Shown: positions 1-8,612 of the stretch, piece after piece
How positions within the stretch are numbered: the stretch's first letter is position 1
How the letters are laid out: every line of letters begins with the position of its first letter
Assembly: GCA_041556555.1 (NCBI GenBank)
Contig: JBFFIE010000002.1
Location: 82,092 to 146,091 of the forward strand
DNA: 64,000 nucleotides
Source of the DNA: SZUA-592 sp041556555
Lineage (GTDB): Bacteria; Pseudomonadota; Gammaproteobacteria; Eutrophobiales; Eutrophobiaceae
Direction: 5' to 3'
Notes under the pieces: generated by a model
The model's database searches: none
Told to the model about the DNA's origin: nothing
What the model saw: only the letters and a program-made list of their open reading frames with translations
Translations under genes and position numbers: made by a program

Positions 1-1254
1 TTTCCTGAAATCCGGTCCATGGGCGGGGCGATCACCATGCTGGCGTTTGTCCTGTATCCTTATATATATCTGATCACCCGCGCAGCATTTATTAATCAAT
101 CGGTTTGTTCACTGGAGGCTGCACGCACACTTGGTTGCGGGCCCTGGAAAGTATTTTTCAGAATAGCCCTGCCACTGGCTCGCCCCGGTATTATCGTCGG
201 GCTCAGTCTGGTATTGATGGAAACTCTGGCTGACTACGGCACCGTTCAGTATTTCGGAATCTCGGCATTTACCACTGGTATCTTTCGGACCTGGTTTGGT
301 CTGGGAAACAGTGCCGCCGCGGCGCAGTTGTCGGCATTGCTGATGGTATTTGTGGCGGTGCTGGTCTATGTTGAGTACTGGTCACGCCAAAAGCAACGTT
401 ATCATCACATCTCGACACGTTTCAGTAGTCTGGTGCAGAAGCCAATACATGGATACCAGGCCGTGATCGCCACAATCGTATGTAGCCTGCCCGTGATTGC
501 CGGGTTCATAATCCCGGTTTGCTTCCAGGTGAACTGGGCATTGCTGACCTATGTTGATGTCATTGATTCGGCCTTTCTTACCCTGATTTGGCACAGCGTT
601 CTGCTTGCGGGGCTGGCCGCAGTAATTGCCACTGCGCTGTCATTGTTCATGGCCTACGGCAAGCGACAGACCGCTTCCACATTTACCCGCCTGGCCGTCA
701 ATATGTCAGGCATGGGTTACGCCATCCCGGGCACTGTCATCGCCGTCGGGGTAATGTTGCCTCTGGCCTGGGTGGACAAGATGGTAGACAGCTATTTCCG
801 GTCCCACTTTGATGTCAGCACGGGACTGATACTGAGTGGGACCCTGTTTGCCCTGTTGTTTGCCTACACGGTGCGTTTTCTTGCCGTGTCATTGAAGACA
901 GTGGATGCCGGGCTGACGAAGATCAAACCATCCATGGAAGAGGCCGGGCGCAGTCTGGGCTTGGGCGAGTTTCGCCTGCTCAGGCAAGTTCATATTCCGA
1001 TGATGCGCGGAAGTTTACTGGCCGCATTTCTCCTGGTATTTGTTGATGTCCTCAAGGAACTTCCGGCAACACTCATACTGCGACCTTTCAATTTTAATAC
1101 CCTGGCCATCCGGGCCTATGAGTTGGCCAACGAGGAGCGCCTTGCGGATGCTGCCTGTCCCTCGCTTGCCATCGTGCTGGTCGGTATTATTCCGGTTATT
1201 TACCTGAGCCAGTCCATTTCGAAATCACGACCCGGCCATGAATTCAACGCTTGA
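1..1254 (+). CDS. Iron(III)-type ABC transporter permease, FbpB/SfuB family (5' end outside window)
   Basis: Inner-membrane permease of a binding-protein-dependent importer, probably for ferric iron. The reading frame is open from base 1, so the true start lies upstream. Two hydrophobic halves each carry an EAA cytoplasmic loop that docks the ATPase: EAARTLGCG near base 115 and EAGRSLGLG near base 938. Having both halves in one chain is typical of FbpB/SfuB proteins. Its last 17 bases overlap the ATPase gene, indicating translational coupling. The periplasmic binding protein is not in the window, so the substrate is inferred from family resemblance; thiamine or another anion cannot be excluded. 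Confidence 0.88.
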   Translation, partial: FPEIRSMGGAITMLAFVLYPYIYLITRAAFINQSVCSLEAARTLGCGPWKVFFRIALPLARPGIIVGLSLVLMETLADYGTVQYFGISAFTTGIFRTWFGLGNSAAAAQLSALLMVFVAVLVYVEYWSRQKQRYHHISTRFSSLVQKPIHGYQAVIATIVCSLPVIAGFIIPVCFQVNWALLTYVDVIDSAFLTLIWHSVLLAGLAAVIATALSLFMAYGKRQTASTFTRLAVNMSGMGYAIPGTVIAVGVMLPLAWVDKMVDSYFRSHFDVSTGLILSGTLFALLFAYTVRFLAVSLKTVDAGLTKIKPSMEEAGRSLGLGEFRLLRQVHIPMMRGSLLAAFLLVFVDVLKELPATLILRPFNFNTLAIRAYELANEERLADAACPSLAIVLVGIIPVIYLSQSISKSRPGHEFNA

Positions 1255-2287
1255 ATTAAAAAACGTCTCGGTTGCGATTGAAGGGCGCACGATCCTTGAT
1301 TCTATTTCCTTTGATCTGACCGAGGGGGATATCGGCTGTTTGCTGGGTCCCAGCGGTTGTGGCAAGACCACGTTACTGCGGACCATTGCCGGATTTGAGC
1401 AGCCGTTTGAGGGAGAAGTCTGGATCAGCGGCATCAGGGCCAGTGACAAACGCCACCTGGTGGCCGTTGAGCAACGTCAGGTTGGTATGGTGTTTCAGGA
1501 TTTTGCCCTGTTTCCACACATGACAGTCAAGGAGAACATCGCCTTTGGTCTCACCGGGCTTTCCGGCAGGCACCGCAAGCAGCGCATCCGGGAGCTGGTC
1601 GATTTACTCAAAATGGATGATTTCCTGAATAAATACCCGCATCGTTTGTCCGGTGGTCAGCAACAGCGGGTTGCACTGGCGCGCGCCATAGCCAGCCGCC
1701 CGCGGGTCTTGTTGCTGGATGAGCCGTTCGCCAGCATGGACATAGAATTACGTGAGCACTTGGCCCGGGAGGTTCGTGAAATCCTCAAGCAGGATGGCAT
1801 GACTGCCGTGCTCGTTAGCCACAACCAGCTGGAGGCCTTTGCCATGGCAGATGTGGTTGGCGTAATTAACGATGGCCGCCTGTTGCAATGGGATACTGCG
1901 TTCAATCTCTATCACCGGCCGGGCAATGCCTACATTGCTGATTTTATCGGCGAAGGGGTTTTTATCCCGGGTACGGTGATTGGGGAAAAATCAGTTGAAA
2001 CGGAACTCGGGATTATTTCAGGTTCTGCACCGTTGGCGGCCTTACCGGGCAGCCCGGTGAATGTCTTGATTCGGCCTGATGATATTTTGCATGATGATGA
2101 CAGCACGATGACGGCCGTAGTACGTAAAAAGGCATTCAGGGGCGCTGAATTCCTTTATACCCTGGCACTGGATAGTGGGACGCAACTCCTGAGCCTGGTC
2201 CCGAGTCACCATAACCATCCCGTGAATGAAGCCATCGGGATCCGTCTGGAAATCGACCACCTGGTTGTTTTCCCGCTAGAGGCCTGA
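1238..2287 (+). CDS. ABC transporter ATP-binding protein, FbpC-like
   Basis: ATPase partner of the preceding permease. Walker A GPSGCGKT is at residues 37-44, Q-loop Gln87, signature LSGGQ at 137-141, Walker B with DEP at 161-163, and the switch His at 195. After about residue 235 a C-terminal regulatory domain of the TOBE/FbpC kind follows, giving 349 residues, the usual length for the group. The start overlaps the permease end. All catalytic motifs are intact. Ferric iron is the most likely substrate, by family rather than by any residue seen here. Confidence 0.9.
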   Translation: MNSTLELKNVSVAIEGRTILDSISFDLTEGDIGCLLGPSGCGKTTLLRTIAGFEQPFEGEVWISGIRASDKRHLVAVEQRQVGMVFQDFALFPHMTVKENIAFGLTGLSGRHRKQRIRELVDLLKMDDFLNKYPHRLSGGQQQRVALARAIASRPRVLLLDEPFASMDIELREHLAREVREILKQDGMTAVLVSHNQLEAFAMADVVGVINDGRLLQWDTAFNLYHRPGNAYIADFIGEGVFIPGTVIGEKSVETELGIISGSAPLAALPGSPVNVLIRPDDILHDDDSTMTAVVRKKAFRGAEFLYTLALDSGTQLLSLVPSHHNHPVNEAIGIRLEIDHLVVFPLEA

Positions 2288-2361
2288 TACAAGTATTTTT
2301 CCGCCTGAAACTAACCCTGCTAAACTTGAGACACCAATAATAAAACACAAGAGTCAGAGTC

Positions 2362-2748
2362 ATGAGCAACATCCCGGACGATCTTAAATATTCTCCCGCA
2401 CATACCTGGGTGGAATTGCTGGAGGACGGACTGGTCAGGGTAGGTATAACCGACCATGCCCAGACGGAACTGGGAGATATCGTTTTTGTGGAATTACCAG
2501 AGCTTGAAAAAAGTTACAGCGCCGGCGAGGAATGCGCGGTTGTTGAATCCGTGAAGTCTGCCTCGGATATCTATTGTCCGGTTTTGGGTGAAATCGTTGA
2601 TATCAATAATGAACTTGAAGACAATCCTGAAAAGATCAATGTTGACCCCTACGGCCTTGGCTGGATATTTATAATAAAGCCGGACGATGAAGCTGATCTG
2701 GATGAACTGATCGATGCAACAGAGTACGCGGACCTGATTGACGAATAA
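2362..2748 (+). CDS. gcvH: Glycine cleavage system H protein
   Basis: Lipoyl carrier of the glycine cleavage complex; it shuttles the aminomethyl group between the P, T and L proteins. The 128-residue length is normal for the family. The lipoylated lysine is Lys65 in the motif VVESVKSASD, with the usual glycine-rich surroundings. It stands alone: gcvP and gcvT are not adjacent, and the 74-base upstream gap is too short for a glycine riboswitch. A gcvR-like ACT gene lies much further on, at 47951-48478. It may also act as a lipoyl donor. Confidence 0.95.
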   Translation: MSNIPDDLKYSPAHTWVELLEDGLVRVGITDHAQTELGDIVFVELPELEKSYSAGEECAVVESVKSASDIYCPVLGEIVDINNELEDNPEKINVDPYGLGWIFIIKPDDEADLDELIDATEYADLIDE

Positions 2749-2767
2749 GCCCGGAGGAGGAAACTAA

Positions 2768-3268
2768 ATGGCCAAAGTAACACTGCAGGGAAAAGAAATT
2801 AATACCAATGGCGATTTGCCGGCGGTTGGTACAGATGCGCCGGATTTTGTTCTGGTTGATGGTAAGTTGAATGATGTCAGCCTGGCAGCCTATGCCGGCA
2901 AGAAGAAACTTCTTAACATTGTTCCAAGTCTGGATACCCCGACCTGTGCGACATCGACCAAGAAATTCAACGATGCGGCCAGGGATAACACAGATGCCGT
3001 CTTTCTGGTTATTTCTGCGGATCTACCCTTTGCCATGGGCCGGTTTTGTGGTGCCGAGGGTACTGACAATGTCATTCCGCTTTCGCTGATGAGATCCCGA
3101 AACTTTGCAAAGGATTATGGTGTCTTGATTCAGGACGGCCCGCTGACCGGCATTACAGCGCGTGCCGTGGTCGTCCTGGATGAAAATAACAAGGTGCTAT
3201 ACACAGAACTGGTACCGGAGATTGCAGACGAACCTGATTATCAGTCTGCACTTGCCGCACTCGGCTGA
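2768..3268 (+). CDS. tpx: Thiol peroxidase (Tpx)
   Basis: Atypical 2-Cys peroxiredoxin reducing hydroperoxides with thioredoxin. The peroxidatic cysteine is Cys60 in the motif SLDTPTCATSTKKF and the resolving cysteine is Cys94 in GRFCGAEG, matching the spacing of E. coli Tpx (61/95). The 166-residue length is normal. A strong ribosome binding site (GGAGGAGG) sits just before the ATG, suggesting high expression. It lies 19 bases after gcvH and is probably co-transcribed with it. Confidence 0.96.
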   Translation: MAKVTLQGKEINTNGDLPAVGTDAPDFVLVDGKLNDVSLAAYAGKKKLLNIVPSLDTPTCATSTKKFNDAARDNTDAVFLVISADLPFAMGRFCGAEGTDNVIPLSLMRSRNFAKDYGVLIQDGPLTGITARAVVVLDENNKVLYTELVPEIADEPDYQSALAALG

Positions 3269-3283
3269 TACATTCCAAAACCG

Positions 3284-3646
3284 ATGACAAGCCAGGGCAC
3301 TAACGGCCTGAAACGGCTGATAAAGGCATTTTTTTATTCACTGCAAGGCATCAGGGCAGCGTTCAAAAATGAAGCGGCCTTTCGCCAGGAAGTGTTTCTT
3401 AGTTTTATTCTGGTGCCGCTGGGCCTGTGGCTGGGTGATAACGGTCTGGAACGGGCCGTCCTTGTTGGCAGCCTGTTCTTGGTAATGATTACTGAATTAA
3501 TCAACTCCGGGATCGAGGCCGTCGTCGACCGTGTTAGTGTCGAGCATCATGAACTTTCCGGCAGGGCCAAGGATGTTGGATCCGCCGCTGTCCTGATTGC
3601 CTTGATCAATGTAACTGTTGTCTGGATCCTGATTCTGTTTTTCTAG
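3284..3646 (+). CDS. dgkA: Diacylglycerol kinase
   Basis: Small integral-membrane enzyme that phosphorylates diacylglycerol, recycling the lipid by-product of membrane-derived oligosaccharide and lipid A modification. At 120 residues it has the family length, three hydrophobic segments and the signature ELINSGIEAVVDRVS around residues 76-90. It follows tpx by 15 bases and ends immediately before an LpxR-like gene that also acts on lipids, so a shared envelope role is plausible. Confidence 0.95.
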   Translation: MTSQGTNGLKRLIKAFFYSLQGIRAAFKNEAAFRQEVFLSFILVPLGLWLGDNGLERAVLVGSLFLVMITELINSGIEAVVDRVSVEHHELSGRAKDVGSAAVLIALINVTVVWILILFF

Positions 3647-4702
3647 ATGCCTGTGATCCCTGGTTTTATCAGGCTGGCCTTGTGTATGCTTTGCCTGTTT
3701 GCCTTTGCTGAAACAATCAAGGCTGACCCGCCGTTACCCGATGAAGCCTGGACATTTACGTTCCGGTTTGAAAATGACCTTTTTGCAGACACTGACAGGA
3801 ATTACACCAATGGCCTGAAATTCAGCTGGATATCCCCGGACCTGGAACGCTTTCGTGACAGTGGCGTGCTGCCGGCATGGGCAAAAAACTGGATCAGCAA
3901 GTTGCCTTTCAGCGGTAAAGAGGGCTTGCAAAGAAACATCACCTTTTCCGTAGGCCAGTTGATATACACACCAACCGATATCGAACGACGCGACCTGATA
4001 GTTGATGACCGTCCCTATGCCGGCTGGCTGTATTCAGCCTTTTCGTTTCACAACAAGAGTTATCGGCACCTGGATACGATTGAGTTTCAGTTTGGTGTGG
4101 TCGGACCTTTATCCCAGGCCGAGGCGGCCCAGGACCTGATCCATGATTTGCGAAACATTCCCAAGGCCAATGGCTGGGATAACCAGTTAAAGAATGAACC
4201 TGGTCTGGTGCTGGTTTATGAGAACAAGTCCCGTGTTGTTCCGCTGAAAACCTTTGAAGGCTGGGGCTTCGATGCCATCACTCATTACGGCGGTGCGGCG
4301 GGAAATGTGTACACTTATCTTAATACCGGTCTGGAGATGCGGTTTGGCTGGAACGTGCCTACGGATTTCGGTACTTCGCTGATCAGGCCCGGCGGTGAGA
4401 CCAATGCACCCACTGATAGCAATGATCCACGCTATACCAAGGTCGGACATGGCTTCAGTCTGCATGCATTCGCCGCTACATCTGCGCGCCTGGTATTGAG
4501 AGATATTTTCCTTGACGGTAACACCTTTCGTGACAGTCACAGTGTCGACAAGGAATGGCTGGTCGCCGATTTTGTATTGGGTTTAAGTATGATTATTGAT
4601 CGTTTCAAATTCTCCTATGCCCAGGTGGTGCGAACAAAGGAATTTAAAGGTCAGGACAGTGGTCATAATTTTGGTTCAATCAGTTTATCGATTACCTATT
4701 AA
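3647..4702 (+). CDS. LpxR-family outer-membrane lipid A deacylase-like protein (DUF2219)
   Basis: Predicted outer-membrane beta-barrel related to LpxR, which removes the 3'-acyloxyacyl chain from lipid A. A signal peptide occupies about residues 1-26. The family signature follows, with Asn43-Asp44 in FENDLFADTD and Thr54 in NYTNG, corresponding to known LpxR active-site positions. It ends in an aromatic residue (SLSITY), as outer-membrane barrels often do. The ATG follows the dgkA stop with no gap, so translation is probably coupled. Actual deacylase activity is inferred from the family. Confidence 0.85.
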   Translation: MPVIPGFIRLALCMLCLFAFAETIKADPPLPDEAWTFTFRFENDLFADTDRNYTNGLKFSWISPDLERFRDSGVLPAWAKNWISKLPFSGKEGLQRNITFSVGQLIYTPTDIERRDLIVDDRPYAGWLYSAFSFHNKSYRHLDTIEFQFGVVGPLSQAEAAQDLIHDLRNIPKANGWDNQLKNEPGLVLVYENKSRVVPLKTFEGWGFDAITHYGGAAGNVYTYLNTGLEMRFGWNVPTDFGTSLIRPGGETNAPTDSNDPRYTKVGHGFSLHAFAATSARLVLRDIFLDGNTFRDSHSVDKEWLVADFVLGLSMIIDRFKFSYAQVVRTKEFKGQDSGHNFGSISLSITY

Positions 4703-4720
4703 ATAATTACGGAGTCAATA

Positions 4721-5284
4721 ATGACAAGAACAAGTGTGGTTTGCTTTGGAATGGTTATATTCCTTGCTGGTTGTACGTTTAACAGGCTGGCCAGCAAGGT
4801 TGAACTTCAGGAGCCCACATTCAGTTATCTTCGCCATGAAGTGACTTCTCTTAATGAAACCAAGGCGGATGTTAATTTTATAATCAATGCTTATAACCCC
4901 AACCCGGTAGGGCTGAAAAACGTTTATGTTGATTATGCCCTGTTAACAGAGGGAAGCCAGTTTTTAAAGGGGCAGGGTCTGCCGTTGAAACTGAATCCTG
5001 CCGGGGATACGGAAATTACAGTGCCAACAGAGATCGTGTTTATTGAATTGATCAATTCACTGGGTCCGGTGGTAGAACGCATACTGAGGACCGGCGACTA
5101 TTCTGTTCCGGTCACTATTAATGGTGTGATATATGGCAAGCCCACGCTTTATGATGAATTCGAAGAGGGCACTTCATTGTTATCCTTTAACTGGGAATTC
5201 AGCCGTACAGAAAACATTCCATTGCCGGAACAGCAGATTAAAAATTTTATTATGCAGATGATGTTGAAGCAGAAGATACATTGA
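4721..5284 (+). CDS. LEA type 2 (LEA14-like) family lipoprotein
   Basis: Predicted lipoprotein with lipobox LAGC, lipidated at Cys18. The rest is a water-stress/hypersensitive-response (WHy/LEA_2) beta-sandwich domain, recognisable from the pattern NFIINAYNPNPVGLKNVYVDY and its repeated alternating strands. In bacteria the family is envelope-associated and its molecular role is unknown. It follows the LpxR-like gene by 18 bases. Its last 35 bases overlap the end of the convergent JAMM peptidase gene. Confidence 0.8.
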   Translation: MTRTSVVCFGMVIFLAGCTFNRLASKVELQEPTFSYLRHEVTSLNETKADVNFIINAYNPNPVGLKNVYVDYALLTEGSQFLKGQGLPLKLNPAGDTEITVPTEIVFIELINSLGPVVERILRTGDYSVPVTINGVIYGKPTLYDEFEEGTSLLSFNWEFSRTENIPLPEQQIKNFIMQMMLKQKIH

Positions 5285-5678
5285 TGGTGATCTCTTTGAA
5301 AGACTGATTTTCCAGCAAATAACATCGTATGTCTGGTACGGGACCAGCCAGAGAGATTATAAAATAATAAACATCGGGATAAGCGGCCAGGTCCCTGTCG
5401 GTTTTCGAGGGCACTGCTACACTGTCCGGATGGCTATGATAGATTCCGGCCATGACTTCTGATCTTTCCCGCATGGTTCGTATGGCATCAATCTGTTCCT
5501 GCGGAGACATCAGAAAACGCCGTTCTTTTTCCTTATCGATATTCGTCACCGGATAGATCGAGGTCAGGGCATTATTTCTTGCGCCGAGCAGGCCGCACAC
5601 CTCCACATCCGGTACAGAGACGGCGTGATCGACCATCTCCTGCCAGAGTTCAGGTGGCAGCGCGATGACTTGCCTCAT
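5250..5678 (-). CDS. M67 family metallopeptidase (JAMM/MPN+ domain)
   Basis: Small 142-residue zinc protease of the JAMM class. Catalytic Glu26 (VEVCGLLG), the zinc ligands His81 and His83 in YHSHPDS, Ser91 and Asp94 in PSKTD are all present, so it should be active. In other bacteria such proteins cleave the C-terminal tail of ubiquitin-like sulfur carriers (Mec on CysO) and sit beside E1-like adenylyltransferases. Here it overlaps the moeB-like gene by 29 bases. No ubiquitin-like carrier gene is next to them, so the substrate is unknown. Confidence 0.88.
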   Translation of the reverse strand: MRQVIALPPELWQEMVDHAVSVPDVEVCGLLGARNNALTSIYPVTNIDKEKERRFLMSPQEQIDAIRTMRERSEVMAGIYHSHPDSVAVPSKTDRDLAAYPDVYYFIISLAGPVPDIRCYLLENQSFKEITINVSSASTSSA

Positions 5679-6429
5679 TCAGGTCACTCTTCCCGCACTC
5701 GGGACAGTTCGGATCCTTGTTCAGCTTTGCGGTATGCCATTCCATATTCATGGCGTCCAGCAACAACAGTCTCCCTTCCAGTGTATTGCCGATGCCCATG
5801 ATGAGTTTCATGACCTCACAAGCCTGGATGCTGCCGATGATTCCCAGCAATGGCGCAATAACACCGTTAGCGGTACAGGACTGGTCTAGTTCTGATTCGC
5901 TGCCGTAGAGGCAGCGGTAACAGGGTGAATTGTCATTGGCCAAATTATAGACACTGACCTGGGCCTCGAACCGGATTGCAGCACCGGAAACCAGCGGTGT
6001 CCTGCTCCTGACACAGGCCGCATTGACGGCAAAACGGGTGCTGAAGTTATCACTGGCGTCAACGACCACATCAGCTCTGGAAACTTCTTCCAGCAATTCC
6101 TTCCCATCCAGTTTATGGTCGATGGTCGTAATGTGGACATCCGGGTTTAACACTGAGAGGTATTCACTGGCGGACTCGACCTTGAGTTTGCCTATATCCG
6201 GTGTAGTGTGAACAATCTGTCGTTGCAAGTTGGACAGATCAACCTTGTCGTAGTCCACCAGAACCAGCTGACCGATACCACCCGCTGCCAGGTAAACTGA
6301 TGCTGCTGATCCCAGTCCGCCGATCCCGATGATCATGACCTGGGCCTTCGCGAGTTTCTCCTGTCCTTCCGCATCAATTTCCGGCAGCATTATTTGCCGG
6401 CTGTAACGTAATAATTGTTCGTCATTCAT
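5650..6429 (-). CDS. moeB: E1-like adenylyltransferase, MoeB/ThiF family
   Basis: Activates the C-terminal glycine of a ubiquitin-like sulfur carrier (MoaD or ThiS) by adenylation. The nucleotide-binding motif GIGGLG is at residues 35-40, Asp59 starts the DYDKVDLSNLQRQ signature, and the zinc site uses Cys170/Cys173 (CYRC) plus a CPEC pair near the C terminus. Cys185 is the likely thioester cysteine. The 259-residue length lacks a rhodanese domain. Pairing with the JAMM peptidase may mean a cysteine or thiamine role instead of molybdopterin. Confidence 0.88.
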   Translation of the reverse strand: MNDEQLLRYSRQIMLPEIDAEGQEKLAKAQVMIIGIGGLGSAASVYLAAGGIGQLVLVDYDKVDLSNLQRQIVHTTPDIGKLKVESASEYLSVLNPDVHITTIDHKLDGKELLEEVSRADVVVDASDNFSTRFAVNAACVRSRTPLVSGAAIRFEAQVSVYNLANDNSPCYRCLYGSESELDQSCTANGVIAPLLGIIGSIQACEVMKLIMGIGNTLEGRLLLLDAMNMEWHTAKLNKDPNCPECGKSDLNEASHRAAT

Positions 6430-6434
6430 GAAGA

Positions 6435-6617
6435 TTATGAATCTCTGGGCTCGTATTTTTGCCAGAGGTGGTGCCGCCCCTGGTTTGTAACCTGCATACC
6501 CTGTCTGGCCCGCCGGATGTAGATTGCACGCAGGCGTTGTAACAGACCGCTGCGCTGTTCAAGATTGAACTTCTGGTTTTCAGACATAAATTCATGGAAT
6601 GCTTGAAATAACCTCAT
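6435..6617 (-). CDS. Small hypothetical basic protein between prmC and moeB
   Basis: A 60-codon frame that nearly fills the 194-base gap between prmC and moeB, in the same direction and only 7 bases after the prmC stop. The product is rich in Arg, Gln and His (for example LLQRLRAIYIRRARQG), has no signal or membrane segment, and is predicted to be largely helical. Its fit to the gap suggests a translationally coupled real gene. There is no strong ribosome binding site and I do not recognise the family. Confidence 0.5.
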   Translation of the reverse strand: MRLFQAFHEFMSENQKFNLEQRSGLLQRLRAIYIRRARQGMQVTNQGRHHLWQKYEPRDS

Positions 6618-6623
6618 AAGTTA

Positions 6624-7478
6624 TCAAGGCTTGAATTGCCCGCCGCTGACCCGTTCATGTCCGGCATAGTCTCTACGGGTAAAAATTCCCGTAAAACCAT
6701 TTTCTTGTAACAGCTTATGCACACTAACAGCCTGATCATAACCATGCTCGAGCAAAAGCCAACCTTGGAGATTCATAAAGTTTTTGGCCTGCTGGCAAAT
6801 GACCCGAATGGCATCCAGCCCGTCAGGTCCGGCTATCAGGGCGCTGACGGGTTCGTGTTTTATATCTCCTGATAGTAGATGGGGATCGTTCTCCGAGATA
6901 TACGGTGGATTGGAAACAATCACATCAAAACGGCCCTCCACGTTTGTAAACCAATTGCTTTGAATAAAATCAATCTGGTTCAGTTGCAGGCGCTCAGCAT
7001 TTTCTCTGGCAATAGCGAGGGTGCTTTCGTTAATATCAGTAGCAACAATCCGGCAATGTGGACGTTCACTTGCTATTGCAATCGCGATAGCGCCACTGCC
7101 ACTGCCAAGATCAGCAATTCTCCCGGGTTGATTTAGTGGAATGCGATCCAGTACGGACTCAAGCAGGCACTCCGTGTCCGGTCTCGGAATCAAGGTATCT
7201 TGATTGACTGTAAGCTCAATAGACCAGAATTCCTTTTTACCGGTGAGATATGCGACCGGGTATCCCGTTTGACGTTGATCGATCAATTTCTCAAATGCCG
7301 ACTGTTGCCCGGATTGCAGGGTTACCTCCGGGTATGCATACAATCGACTCCTGTCGGAGCCCAGTACATGGCAGAGCAAGACCTCAGCATCGAGCCGGGC
7401 GCTATCAAACCCGGTCAGTTGTGACCGTGCTTGGTCCAGAGCCTCACTGATTGTCAGGGCAGTCATGAAATTATGCAT
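6624..7478 (-). CDS. prmC: Peptide chain release factor N5-glutamine methyltransferase
   Basis: Methylates the GGQ glutamine of release factors RF1 and RF2 using S-adenosylmethionine. The SAM-binding DLGSGSGAIA is at residues 123-132 and the catalytic NPPY at 190-193, followed by ISENDPHL as in characterised HemK/PrmC. The start overlaps the prfA stop by 8 bases; a second ATG four codons in (7466) would avoid the overlap. It sits directly after its substrate gene prfA, the standard arrangement. Confidence 0.95.
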   Translation of the reverse strand: MHNFMTALTISEALDQARSQLTGFDSARLDAEVLLCHVLGSDRSRLYAYPEVTLQSGQQSAFEKLIDQRQTGYPVAYLTGKKEFWSIELTVNQDTLIPRPDTECLLESVLDRIPLNQPGRIADLGSGSGAIAIAIASERPHCRIVATDINESTLAIARENAERLQLNQIDFIQSNWFTNVEGRFDVIVSNPPYISENDPHLLSGDIKHEPVSALIAGPDGLDAIRVICQQAKNFMNLQGWLLLEHGYDQAVSVHKLLQENGFTGIFTRRDYAGHERVSGGQFKP

Positions 7479-8556
7479 TCAATGCAGAGAGCTGATCTGC
7501 CTGATACTCGTTAATCAATGGATCGATGATCATGTCCAGGTCACCTTCCAGTATTTCTTCAAGACTGTAAAGCGACAAATTGATGCGATGATCAGTGACG
7601 CGTCCCTGCGGATAGTTATAGGTACGAATGCGTTCTGAGCGGTCGCCCGAGCCAACCAGGTTACGACGGTTTTCGGCCTGCTCGGCGATCTGTTTTTCAC
7701 GCTCTGTGTCGAGAAGTCTGGCCTTGAGGAATGACATGGCCTTGGCACGGTTCTTGTGCTGAGAGCGTTCGTCCTGGCATTCAACTACGGTATTGGTAGG
7801 CAAGTGGGTGATGCGAACAGCCGAATCCGTTTTGTTGACATGCTGTCCCCCTGCGCCAGAGGCGCGAAAAGTATCGATGCGCAGGTCGGCCGGGTTTATC
7901 TCTATATCTTCAATATCATCAACTTCCGGCAGTACGGCAACTGTGCAAGCCGAGGTATGGATTCTGCCCTGCGATTCGGTTTCAGGAACACGTTGCACCC
8001 GGTGGGCACCTGATTCAAATTTCAGTCTCGAGTAAGCACCATCACCTATCACGCGCAGGATCACTTCACGGAAACTGCCGGTCAGGTCGCCGGGTGAAGC
8101 ACTGAGCACCTCTGTTTTCCAGCCACGTGCTTCAGCATACTTTGCGTACATGCGCATCAATACCCCGGCAAATAATGCAGCCTCCTCGCCACCAGTCCCG
8201 GCACGTATTTCCAGATATATATTACTGTGGTCAGCCGGATCTCTTGGTAACAACAGGCGTTGCAATTCCTGCTCCAATGTTTTGTTTTTCTGTTCTACTC
8301 CATGCAATTCTTCTTCGGCCAGAGCGCGCATTTCCTTGTCTGAATCTTCAAGCATTTCCCGGGCTGAAATGATATTGCTACGATTTTGCTGGTAGTCGAT
8401 GAAACAATTCACTACCGGTCTTATCTCGGCATATTCACGGGACAAATCACGAAACTTTTTTTGATCACTGATGATTGATGGATCAGCAAGCAGTGCATCA
8501 AGTTCCTGCAAACGTTCAGAAATGGATTCCAGTTTTTTTAATAATGAGTCTTTCAT
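7471..8556 (-). CDS. prfA: Peptide chain release factor 1
   Basis: Recognises UAA and UAG stop codons and triggers peptide release. The catalytic GGQ is at residues 236-238 (GAGGQHVNKT) and the codon-reading tripeptide is Pro-Glu-Thr at 191-193, fitting the RF1 PxT pattern. The 361-residue length is normal. It is central in hemA-prfA-prmC. Many genes here end in UGA, so an intact RF2 must exist elsewhere. Confidence 0.97.
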   Translation of the reverse strand: MKDSLLKKLESISERLQELDALLADPSIISDQKKFRDLSREYAEIRPVVNCFIDYQQNRSNIISAREMLEDSDKEMRALAEEELHGVEQKNKTLEQELQRLLLPRDPADHSNIYLEIRAGTGGEEAALFAGVLMRMYAKYAEARGWKTEVLSASPGDLTGSFREVILRVIGDGAYSRLKFESGAHRVQRVPETESQGRIHTSACTVAVLPEVDDIEDIEINPADLRIDTFRASGAGGQHVNKTDSAVRITHLPTNTVVECQDERSQHKNRAKAMSFLKARLLDTEREKQIAEQAENRRNLVGSGDRSERIRTYNYPQGRVTDHRINLSLYSLEEILEGDLDMIIDPLINEYQADQLSALNA

Positions 8557-8612
8557 GAATAAATAATAAGGTTGGATACACCAGTCTCAGGCAAGCGGTT
8601 GCAACTGACTGG

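Noticed and set aside
2288..2361. Glycine riboswitch before gcvH
   Set aside because: The gap is only 74 bases and shows no paired aptamer-like structure.
7276..7290. TTGATCGATCAA as a further FNR box
   Set aside because: Only two bases separate the half-sites instead of four, and it lies inside prmC.
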